Assembly (NCBI RefSeq): GCF_042310355.1
Contig: NZ_JBHJMR010000002.1
Span: 62,001 to 126,000, forward strand
Length of the DNA: 64,000 nt
Direction: 5' to 3'
Source: Wenzhouxiangella sp042310355
Lineage (GTDB): Bacteria > Pseudomonadota > Gammaproteobacteria > Xanthomonadales > Wenzhouxiangellaceae
In this document: positions 44,403-56,400 of the stretch, in pieces
Position numbering within the stretch: position 1 is the first letter of the stretch
Layout: each line of letters begins with the position of its first letter
Program-made: the position numbers and the translations under genes
Notes under the pieces: generated by a model
What the model saw: only the letters and a program-made list of their open reading frames with translations
What the model was told of the DNA's origin: nothing
Databases searched by the model: none

Positions 44403-47400
44403 ATGTCATACAGCGAATGCCGGCCTCGTGCCGCTCGTCCGGGGATTTCTGTCCGCGCCTGCGCTGCCGCCCTGCTGCTGGGGCTTCTTGCCCCCACGGC
44501 GGGTCTCGCGCAAACCCTCACCAAGACCGCGCCGGACGAGGTCACCGCCGGTGAGCGCTTTGAATACGAATTCACGATCGACAACGACACCGGCGACACG
44601 CTCGCCGACGTTTTCATTGTCGATGATCTGCCCGAAGCGCTGAGCTTCGTCGGTGTCACGGCTGGCGACACCGACTTTGACTGTACTGTCGAGCTGATCG
44701 AGGAAGAAATCGGGGAAGGGGAAACGGCCGAGACGATCGAGTTCGAAAGGCTGAGCTGCGAGCACATGCTCGATCTTCCCGAGGGCGAGACTGCCCTTGC
44801 CGTCGAGGTCGCGGTCGATCCGGACGCGGACGCGGAAACGATCGAGAACGCCGCCGGGCTGTTTGCCGAACAGGTCGAGGAGGTGGTCTCGGAAGCCACG
44901 GCCGAAACCGAGGTTGTGCGCGATGCCGATCTCGAGTTGATCGAGCGCTCGCTGCCGACCGAGCCGGTGACTGCCGAGACGACGTTCGACTACGGCGTGA
45001 CGCTCATCAACAACGGGCCGAGCAGCGCCCGCGACGTGAGTCTGGCGACGCCCCTGCCTTACGATGTTTCGCTCGTGTCCAGCAGCCCCGGCTGGGATTG
45101 CCGCCTGAATACGGCTTCCCGCCTGCTGGACTGTCGACGCGACTTGCTGGCGCCGTCGGAGGACTCGATGGCGCTGGTGGTCTCCCTGCGTGCCCCGCGT
45201 AATCCGCCGGTGGCCGGCGAGATGTCCGGGGACGTGTCGCTGGGCGACGCCTCGATCGAATCGACGACGCCGGATTCCGTCTCGGGCAACGAAGTGCTGA
45301 GCGACGTCGCCGACGTCACGATCGTCGCCGACTGGAACCTGTCGCTGAGCAAGACGGCCAGCGACGATCCGATCGTTCCCGGCCTCGCTTTCCAGTACGA
45401 CATCGCCGTGAGTAACACCGGCCCGAGCGACTTGGTCGGTGATCTCCGTCCGCTGCTCGGCGACGAGTTCGATGGCTTGCTGGTCTCGGATTCAGCCAGC
45501 TGCGAAGGTCTGTCCTCGGAGCAGCCTTGCTGGACTTGCGGCTGGCGCGAGTCGCCCGAACAGCGGCAGGTGCTCGACACCGCGCAGGTGACCAGTGGCA
45601 TCGGCGGCGCCTGGCAGCCGGCGGTCAGCCCGGACCGGCGTCACGTCTATGTCACCGGTCGCTTTGACGATGCGCTGGCGAAGTTCGATCGGGAGACCCT
45701 GCGCAACGGGGATTTCGGCACCCTTGCCGCGGATGCCGGTGCGCTCGAGCAAGAGCCGATCCGACCCCGCGCGCTCGACATCTCCGCCGACGGCCGATTC
45801 CTGGCGTCGGCCACCTGGCTGGCCGCCGGCGAGACCGGCACGACCGGTGAGCTTCAGCTTTTCGAACGCGACCCGGCCAGTGGTGCGTTGACCCTGCTCG
45901 ATCGTGTCGAGGGGCCGTCGGCCGTGACGGCGCTGGTGTTCAGTCCCGACGGGCGCTTTGTCTACCTGGCCGACGCCGAGGCCGACGCCATCAAAGTCTA
46001 CGCCCGCGACTCCGAGGGCCTTACGCTCGAGCAAACCGTCGATCGCGACGAGAATGCCGGCGTTCTGCTGGCCGGTGTCGCGGATCTTGTCCTGTCCCCG
46101 GACGGCGACAGACTGTATGCGGCAGCGCCGGGAGATTCAGCGATCACGGCTTTCGGGCTCAATCCTTCCAGCGGTGTCGCCACGCCCCTGGCCGTGCCAT
46201 CGCTGCCGGTCGAGGCCGAAGGCGAGAACATCGCCGTCGAGGCGCTGGCCTTCAGCCCGGACGGTGGGGAGCTGGCCGCGGGCGGTGGATCAGCGCTGGT
46301 GCTTTTCGAGGTGGCCGGCGACGGCAGCCTGACGCTGCGAAACACCATCATCGCGGTCGAGCAGCCGCCGGTGTTGCTGGCCGGGATCGCCGGCATGATC
46401 TACGTCGGGCCCGACGAGCTGTTCGTGATCGCAAGCGAGGATCGAGCGATCAGCCGGCTTGCCAGGTCCGAGGACAGCGGTGAATTGATCCTGCGTCGAT
46501 CCGAGCCGCTGCCGACCGCCGGTGGCGACGACGAAATCCTGATTCCGAACGGCATTGCGCGTGAGCCCGGCGGAGAGAACCTCTACGTCACGGCCGCGCT
46601 CGAGCCGGTCGACGGCCTGAGCGAGCCCTCGCTCAGCGCTGTGGTGACCTATGCCGTGGCCGCGTCGGCCGATTGCGGCATCAGTCGGCCCTCGGGGCTG
46701 GAAAGCGGTGACATCGTCGACCGTGCGCTCACGCTGCCGGCCGGCCAGGAGCTGGTCGTGACCGTCTTCACCCGTCTCGAGGCCGGCGCAACAACCGATG
46801 ACTCGCCCTTGGTCAACACGGCGACCCTCGACGACGGTTTGGAAACGCTGAGCGACATCGAATCCGTCGGCATCATCGTGGCCACGGCCGTCGACGTCGA
46901 GCATGCGGTGATTCAGGATGAGGCCGTTCCGGGAGAAGACTACAGCTTCGAGATTGCCATTCACAACCAGGGCCCGATCGATATCAGCGGCGCGCAACTG
47001 GCGCATATCTTCGACGAGTACGCGGTGCCCGGCGACGCCGGGTTCGAGCCCGGACAGATCGGTTGGTCCTGCAGCGCCGAGGGCAACGCCTGCTGCAACC
47101 CGGGTGGGTCGCAGCAGTCTTGCGGTGTGACCCAGCCCACCGAGCGGATCGAGGGCGACCTGGATGGCCACGTGGTCGATCTCGGAGCCGGCTCGAGCCT
47201 GGTCTTCACCACCGGCGGACGAGTCCACCCGGCTTCGAATCCTGGTGGAAACCTCACCAACAGCATCGAGCTGCTCATGCCCGACGGCGTCGATGCGCTC
47301 GATGAGAACGCACTCAGCGACACCCTGAACCAAGCATTGAGCGCCCGTGCCGATCTGTGGCTGACCAAGGAGCGCGTCGAGTTGATCGAGATCGGAGCGG

Positions 47401-50400
47401 ACGACACCGACTGGCCGGCGGGCACCGAGCTGGTGGCTCGCTATGCGATCCGGACCGGCAACCGCGGCCCCAGCGCCGCTTCCGGCGCCTTGCTCGAGGA
47501 TCTGCTCGATGCCGATGACGCCCTGCTGGCCGATGATGCCGCCTGGAATTGCAGCATCGTCGATGCCGGCGAGCCCCTGGCCGAAACCTGTTGTGGCTAT
47601 GCCGCTGGCAGTTGCCAGGCCGCCGCCGACGGCGACGGTCCCCTGAGCCAGACCGTGGGTCTGGCCCCTGGTGCGCGACTCCAGTTCGATCTCTACGTGC
47701 CGGTGGATGTCAACCAGTCCGACGGCACCCTGCTCAATACCGCCAGCATTGCGGCGCCCACCGACGTGGTGGACCCCGATCCCCTGGGCGCGAGCGTGCA
47801 GCTGACGACGCGTCTGGCGGCCACGGCCGAACTCGACATCACCAAGGCCACGCTGGCCGGTGATTCCATCACCCCGGGTGAGGAAGTCAGTTTCGAGATC
47901 ACCGTGACCAACGCGGGTCCCGACGATGTTCCGGTGGTGGTCGAGGACCTGCTGCCCGAAGACATGGATAACGCCACCTGGACCTGCGACGCGACCACGC
48001 CGACCCCCGGCGACCTGATCTTCGATGCCGTCCTGGGGCGCTTCGACCTGGTGGCCGCAAGCGACGTACTGGCCTCGCCCGACGGTCGCCACGTCTACGT
48101 TTCGGCTGCCGGCGGACCCGGTGGCCAGGACGGCGGCACGGTGCCGTCCGCCGTCGCCGTCTTCGAGCGCAATATCGTTCCGGGTTTCAACTTCGGTGAA
48201 CTGCTGCATCTCGAAACCGAGGCGGACGGTGTCGAGGACCCGGACGATGCCGGTGTGCCGGTCGAGGGGCTGGGCGGGGCCGGGCGGATGACATTCAGCC
48301 CGGATGCGCGTCATCTGTATGTCGCGGCCTCGGAAGCCGACGCCGTCGCCGTGTTCCGGCGCGAGCATGTCAGCGGATCGGAAGATTACGGACGCCTGAG
48401 CTTTGCCGAATCGCGCAGTAACGGCAGCCAGCAGCCGGGTGACGCCAACGGCCCGGTGAGCGGACTGGATGGTGCCTCGGATGTCGCCGTCAGCGCCGAC
48501 GGCGAGCATGTCTATGTCCTTGGCTTCCTCGACCAGGCCGTGACCGTGTTCCGGCGCGATTCGGGCACCGGCACGCTCGAGTTCCAGGGTCGCATCGATG
48601 CATTCGATCTGGCCGCCGATGGCTTCGACGGACTGTGGGGCCCCATCGATATCGCGCTTTCGCCCGACGATCGTCACGTCGTCGTGACCGGCAGCGGCAC
48701 GACCACCGATTTCGGCGGGACCTACTGGGCGGCCGGCGACGACGGTCAAGGCGGCCAGCGCTACGCGGTCGCCGCGACGGTGGAAGTCGAGGAGGACGAG
48801 CCGCCGCCCGTGCGCTGGCTGACGGCGTCGAACCCGGTCACCGTTCCCGACCTGTCCGGCGAGTTGCGCCTGGCTTTCGATCACCGCCACGACTTTGAAA
48901 CCGGCGGCGGCTGCGCCGACGTCGGCGTGCTGGAGATTTCCACCGACGGCGGCGAGTCCTGGAGCGATATCGAGGGATTCGGCGCCGAGTTCGTGGGCAA
49001 CGGCTACGACGGCCAGCAGTCCGGTGCCAGTCACCCGCTGTCCGGCCGCTTCGGCTGGTGCGGGCAAAGCGCCGCCTGGGGTAGCGAAGAGAATACGACC
49101 GTGACCCTGCGCTTCGGCGGCGCGCTGGCCGCGGGTGACCGCTTCCTGCTCCGCTGGGGGCTGGGCGCCGCCGCCGACAGCGATTCGTCCCAATGGCTCA
49201 TCGATCGCGTCGAGGTGTTCGACGACGCCAGCCCTGAGCGGCCGATCCTGCTCGATACCGTGGACGAACAGGCCGGGAACGCCACCGCAACGGTGTTCGA
49301 ACGCCGGAGCGATTCCACCGGCGTCGGTTTCGGCGATCTCGACGTGCTCGAAGCCCACGCGGTACCGGGCGCAGCCGATGCAGCGGTGATGGACGGCCAG
49401 GGCGAGAACCTGTATGTCGGTTCCGCCATCGATCGGGCGATCTACGTCTACCGGCGCGATGCCGATACGGGCGAGCTTGAGTCAACGCAGACGCTCGACA
49501 GTTTCGACGCCGATGCGCCGTTCGGCAGCGAGTCGCTGGCGGGCCTGGCGACGCTGGCGGTCAGCGGCGACGGCGAGCACCTGGTCGCCGGCGCGGCCGC
49601 TGCCGATACCGTGGCGGTATTTCGCCGCCAACCCTTCAGCGGCACCCTTGTGCCGATGCAGCGGGTGCGGCAGGGCGACTTCTTCGACCCCTCGGACGAA
49701 GACACCGAGGTGCAGGGTGGTGTCGCCGGCGTGGCCGGGCTGGCCTTCAGCAGCGACGGTCAGCACGTGTTCAGCGCCGCGCAGCCGGGGCAGGTGGGCG
49801 TCTTCCGTCGCCTGGCGCCCGACCCGACGTTCGGATTCCTCGAAGCGGTATTCGACGAGGCGGACGACGGCTTCGATACCGAGGCCGAGGGCTTGCTGGG
49901 CGCGCGCGCCGCGAGCCTCAGCGACAACGGTCGGTTCGTCTACACTGCCGCGTCCGGACAGATCGGCAGCATGAGTGACAGCGGTGCGCTGGTCGTGCTC
50001 GAGCGCGATCCCGCCGCCGCCGATCCCGGCCGGCATCTTCGGTTCCGCCAGGCCCTGCGCGACGATCGCGAGGGTGTGGTGGGCCTCGACGGTGCGGTCG
50101 ACGTGCTGTCGGTCGACGAAGACATTTACGTCGTGAGTGAGCGCGACCACGCGATTGCGCATTTCCGCCAGCTCGATCCCGATGGACCCGACGCCGAGGT
50201 CGAGTTCGTCCAAGCCTTTTTCGACGATGTCGATGCCGATGGGCTCGACGGTGCGGCGGCGGTCGCGATCAACCCCGCCGGGACCCATGTCTACGTGGCC
50301 AGCCGTTTTGACCACAGCGTGAGCATCTTCCGGCGCGACGAAGCCGACGGCACGCTCGAACCCCTGGGCGTCGCCGGCGACGGTATCGACGGGGCCAGCG

Positions 50401-53400
50401 GCATGCTTGGCGCCAACGCGCTGGCGGTGTCCACCGACGGCCGGCAACTGTACGTGGCCGCCAGGCAATCCGATGCCGTGGTGGTCTTCGATATCGACGG
50501 CGACGAGCTGGTTTTCCGGCAGAGCTTCTTCGACGGTACCGATGGGGCGGTTCTGACCAGCCCGACCGGGATTGCCGTCTCGCGCGATGACGGCGGCAGC
50601 GAGCACGTGCTGGTCACCTCCCTCGACGGTGATGCCGTTACCGTGCTCGATCGCGCAACCGACGCCAGCATTCCGGACTTGTTCGGGCGGGTGAGCTTCC
50701 ATTCCGTGGTGATCGACGGCAGCGACGGCGCAGATGCGCTGCGCGGTCCGCGCGACATCGTCGTCGACCCCGACAACGACCGCGTTTACGTGGTTTCGGA
50801 GCTGGACAACGCGCTCGTCATCCTCGACCGCAATACCAGCGTCGGCGGCGCCCAGTTCGGCCGATTGACGCCGTTGGAAATTCGTCGTCAAGGCGTCCGA
50901 GGCGTGATCGGTCTGTCTTCGCCCTATGGCCTGGCCGTCTCGGACGGCGCGCGCCGCAACATCTACACGGCGTCGCTGGGATCCCAGAGCGTGGCCGCGT
51001 TCGTGCGCCGCGCCGGCTCGAGCTGCGCCGCGGCCGGATCCGGAAACATTTCCGAGGAAGTCTTCCTGGCGGCCAACGGTACGGTGCGCTTTTTCATCAC
51101 CGGCACCGTGGCGCCGGGTGCGACCGGGACGCTGAGCAACGAAGCCTCGATTTCCGTCGCCGACGACGTGGACAACACCGGCAACCAGACCTCGTTCACG
51201 ACCGATCCGGTTGAACTCAAGCCCTTCAGCGAGCTTTCGGTGAGCAAGACCAACGATCGCCTGTCGGTGACCGCCGGCGAGCGCCAGACCTATCGCATTG
51301 CAATCGACAACACCGGCCCGAGCAGCGCGCTCGGAGTCGGCATCAGCGACATTCTCGACCCCGACGCGGCCGCGGACTTCGATATCGACAGCGCGAGCTG
51401 GTCATGCCGGGCCGTGGGCGCGGGCCTGCTCGAGCCGGCCGAAGCCATCAGCCGCGAGGGCAACCAGCTGCCTGCGTTGTCCGGCGCGGCCAGCGTGGCC
51501 TGGTCGCCGCCGCCCGACGACCTGCTGGCGGCGCGAGTCTATGCCACCGGTGTCCTGGGCAACTCGCTGGTCGTCCTCGAGATCGATGAAGGCAGCGGCG
51601 AGATGACGGTCGAAAGCGTCGTCGACCAAGGCGCATCCATCGTTGATGGCAACGGCGATAGCGTGACGCTCTCCGGCTTGCGCGGTGCACGCGGACTGGC
51701 GGTTGGAGCCGGTGGGCGCTTCATTTACGTTTCGAGCCAGGTCGACGATCGCATCTCGGTTTTCGAGGTGTACACGGCCGTGGACCCGCAGGACGAGTCC
51801 TTCGGTGAGCTGCGCCTGGTCGGGCAGTGGGGCCCGCAGCTGGCCGGTTTGGAGCCGATCAACCAGCCGGTCTCCCTGACCCTGTCGCCCGACGGCGAGC
51901 ACCTTTATGCGGCCTCCTCCGGTTCTGGCGCGATCCACGTTTTCAGCGTCGATTCCGGCGACGGCAGTCTCGCCCCCGTCGAGGTGATCGAACGGACCCC
52001 GCAGAACGGTCTGGGTGGCGTCAGCGGCCTGCGCTTCGCCCCGCCGACGGTCGACGAAGCCGACTACCTCTACGCGGCCGGCACCAATGATTCCGCGCTG
52101 TCGGTCTTCCGCCGCGAGAGTGACGGCACGCTCACCCATCTGCAGACTCGAAGCTCGCCCGGCACGCCGGGACTGGTGGGTATCGCGGATATCGCAATGG
52201 ACGCCGGCGGCAACCACATCTACGCCGTCGGCCGGGACGACAACGCGCTCGTCGTCTTCGACCGCATCAACGAGCCGGGCGAGGCGCAGTTCGGGCGTAT
52301 CGCCAGTGGCATCGTGCAGCGGATCGACGCCGAAGCCCTCGGCGTGATCAACAGCCCCAGGGCCGTGGCCGTCAGCGCCGACGGGGGCAGTCTCTACGTG
52401 GCTGCCTTCGGTAGCAATTCGCTGCTGGCATTCGGCCGCGATCGCCAGACCGGCGAGGTCAGTTTCCTCACCCGGTACCGGGCTTCGGGCGATCGTGCCG
52501 ACCTGGCCGGCGTGTCCAGCATGGCATTCGACGGCAGCGGTGAGACCCTGTTCGCCGGGGCACTCGCCGACAGCGCGGTCACGCGCCTGGTGCGCAGCGC
52601 TCCGAGCCGCTGCGAGATCGATTCGGGCAGCGGCAACGTGGTGCTCGATGCCGACATCGCCGCTGGCGGCTCGATCCTGATCGACCTGGCCGTCGACGTG
52701 CGTTCGGACGCCGTCGGAAAGCCCTGTCCGGAATCGCTCGATCCCGAGCGGCTGTGCGTGATCAACCGCGCCGAGATCACCCTCGACCAGGACGAGCAGC
52801 CGGATGCACCCGGCGACGAGAGCCCCTGGCGCGACAGCGACGCCAGCTTCCTCGACCGCGCGGCCGACCTGGTCGTGACCAAGACGGACGGGCTGGCGGC
52901 TTTCCGCGGCCTGGCAGGCGCCCGATCGATCGCGGTTACCGAGGTGGGCAACGCCCACGCCTACGTGGCCGCACCCGGCGAACCCGGTATCGGCATCTAT
53001 TCGCTCGAGCCCGACGAAGGCGGCCCCACGGGGGACTACCCGCTGACCTTCCTCGACTACCTGGTCAACGGCGAAGACGGGGTTTCGGCCCTGACCGGAA
53101 TCGGTCACGTTCTCGTATCACCCGACGGACGGCACCTGTATGCCACGTCCCGGCTCGACAGCGCGGTCGTCGCCTTCGAGAGGGACGTGGAAAGCGGCGC
53201 GCTGTCGGTGCTGGCGGTCTACAGCAACAACACCGGGGGTGTCAGCGAGATTTCGGGAACCGAAGGCCTGGCCATGAGTGCCGGGGGTGAACACCTCTAC
53301 GTCGTCGGCAGCAACAGCAACGCCATCGTCGTTTTCGATCGCGTGCACGACACCGCCGATCCCGATTTCGGCCGGCTGGCCTTCCGGCAGAGCCTGCAGA

Positions 53401-56400
53401 ACGGCACCGGCGACGTCCAGGACATGCTCGCACCGGTCGACCTCGCCCTTTCAGCGGACGGGCGTCACGTCTACGTGGCGGCCGAGGACAGCGATGCGAT
53501 CGTGGTCTTTCGCCGCAACCACGATTCCGACACTGCCGGTCATGGCGAGCTCAGCTGGCTGCAATCAAGGCGAAATCTTTCAGGCGGTGTTTCGGGCCTG
53601 GCCGGCGTGACCCGTGTGCGCGCGAGCGCCGACGGTCGTGCCGTCTACGCCGCCGGAAGCGACAACGACTCCCTGGTCTGGTTCGACCGCGAAGACGACT
53701 CGGACAACGAGCTGTTCGGGCGCCTGAGTTTTGCCGGCCGCAGTACCGACGGTGAAGACGGCGCCCAGGGTCTGGCCGAAGTCAGCGATCTGGCGCTGCT
53801 CGACGACGATCTGCTCGCCGCCACCTCACCGGCAAGCAATTCGGTCGCGCTCTATCAGCGTGACCCCGACAGCCAGGCGCTGACCTTCCTCGACTGGCTG
53901 GTTGACGGCGGAAGCGGTTCAGCCGGCCCGATTGCCGGGCTTGCCGGGTCGCGCGCGGTTGCCGCCGCGGGCGCCGGCCGGATCCTGGCCGCGAGCGCTT
54001 CGCCCGGCGCGGTTGCCAGCATCGGGATCGACGCCGATGCGCTGGCCTTCGAGGGGGCCTTGATCGAAGGGCAGGGCGGGGCCGTCCCCGGCGACCTGGT
54101 CGAATACGTCATCACCGTGCACAACCGAGGTCCGAGCCGCGTCGTCAACGCGCGCTTGTCCGATCAGTTCCCGACGCAGTTCGAATCGGTGGACTGGAGC
54201 TGCGAGATTTCCTCGCCGTCGAGCAGCTGCCCGGTCGCCGGCGGCACCGGCAATATCGAGGCCGACATCAGCGTCGGCGCCGGCGACACCGTGCGCTTCT
54301 TCGCCGATGCATTGATGCGGCCGGATGCGAGCGGCACCGCCGTGAATGAAGCGGTTGTTTCACTGCCGTCTGGCGTGGTCGATCTGGATCCGGACAGCAA
54401 CACCGCGCGCGACGACGATACCGTCGTTCGCGCCGTCGCCGATCTGGCCGTTTCGATCGAGGATCTGCCGGCCCAGATTCAGGCCGGGTCCGAGATCGAA
54501 TACCGACTGCGGGTGAGCAACCTCGGTTCCAGCAACGCGCGTGAGGCCGATGTGATTCACCTGCCGCCGGAGGCCTTCTCGGTCGAGTCCTGGTCCTGTT
54601 CGGCCGACCGCGAGCCGGGCCGGCTCGATCCGCGCCCGGCGCCGCCGCCCGAGTTGGCCGCCTACCGCGCCGCCGTGGTCAGTTCCGACGGCCGCCATGT
54701 GTATGCCGTCGGCGACACCGATACCGGCACATCCGCCGTGGCGATGTTCTCCCGCGACGGCCTCAGCGGCTCGCTGCAGCCCCAGCAGGTGATCGAGAAT
54801 CTCGACGACGCGACCGATCCCCAGGGCGACCCACTTGTCGTCGACGGACTCGGCGATGCCCGGTCGCTGCTGCTCAGCCCCGACGGCGCGCATCTCTACG
54901 TCGCCGGCTACGGTGACGACGCCGTGGCGGTGTTCTCTCGCGATGCCTTCGACGGCGCCCTGAGCTATGTCGGGCTCGTGCGCGATGGCATCGATTCCGA
55001 CGCGCTGGCGGGCCCGCGGGCGCTCGCGATGGGCGCCGATGGCGAGCAGCTTTACGTGGCGGCCTCGCTCGACGATGCAATCAGCGTCCTCGAGCGTGAT
55101 CCGGCCAGCGGCGCGCTCGACCCGGTCCAGGTTCGCCGCAACGGCATCGACGGCGTATCCGGCCTGGTCGACCCCGTGGACGTGCAGATCGGCGCCGGAG
55201 GAACCCGGCTGCTGGTTGCCGCACGCGGCAGCGACGCCATGGTTCAGTTCGGCCTGCTCGGCGATGGTTCGCTCGAGAACGGGCCGGTTTTCGTCGACGG
55301 CGAGACGGTGGTCGACGGTGATGACAGTTATCCCCTCACCGGGCTTGCCGGGGTCCGCTCACTGGCCGTCGCGCAGGACGGCGAGACGATCTACGCGCTC
55401 TCGCGGGATGGTTCCGAACACGCGCTTGTCGTTTTCGAGCGGCTTTCCGACACGGTTGTCCGGCCTGCCAGCGTGCTGGTCGACGGCGATCTTATCGGCG
55501 ATCCGGCTGTCGCGATCGAGGGCCTGGCTCAGTCCTCCGCACTTGCGCTTAATAGCGGTGACGAGCAGCTCTACGTGGTCGGAACAAGTCCGGATGAGAG
55601 CCTGCGCAGCGTTTCCGCCTTCGGTTCGCCCGGGCTGGAGGGCATGCAGTTCCTGGGTCGTTTCGACGGCTCCGCCGTGGCCGACGCGACCCAGGCTGTC
55701 GGTCTGGCGACTGCTCCCCTCGGCGGGCATGTCTACCTGCTCGGCGGAGCCGGCGAGGCGATCGATCATTTCGAAGTGCTCGGGGGGTCGCGCTGCGGTC
55801 GTACCGGAAGCGGCCTGGTGGTCGACTCGGTCAGCCTCGAGTCCGGCGGCGAAGTGATCTACGACATTACCGCCCGGGTCGGCGCCAATGCGCGCGGGGA
55901 CCTGGTGACCGAGGCTGGCGTCACCCCGGGTGAGGGCCTGCTCGATCCCGAGCGCGCGAACAACCTGGCGGTGGCGCCCGCTACGATCGTGGCCGAGGCG
56001 GCGCTCGCGGTCGAGAAGACCTTGCAGACCGATCCGGTGGTTGCCGGCGAGCCGGTGACCTGGACCATCGACATCACGAATCACGGCCCCGGCACCGTTT
56101 GGGGACTGGACGTCAGCGACGAACTGCCCGCATTGCCCGGCGATCAGCCGGCGCCGGGTGCGCCGGGCATCGTCGCCGGCTCGGCATCCTGGTTCTGCGA
56201 GGGCACCTCCCAGCTCGCGGTTTCCCAGACGCTTTCCGAGCCCCTGCTCCAGGGTGCTTCGGGCGCCGTGTTCTCATCCGACGGGCAGTGGGCGGCGGCG
56301 ACCGGCGCCAGCGCCGGAACGCTCACGCTCTACAGCCGCAATCCATCGAACGGCTGGCTGACGCAGGTGGCGACCATCGCACAGGGCGACGTCATCGAGG

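Noticed and set aside
46290..49358. 1022-codon open frame on the minus strand opposite the giant gene (also 51402-53108 and 56274-58079)
   Set aside because: These long antisense frames mirror the GC-rich third-position bias of the plus-strand gene. Their translations are rich in His/Gln/Arg/Gly without recognisable domains, signal peptides or ribosome-binding sites.
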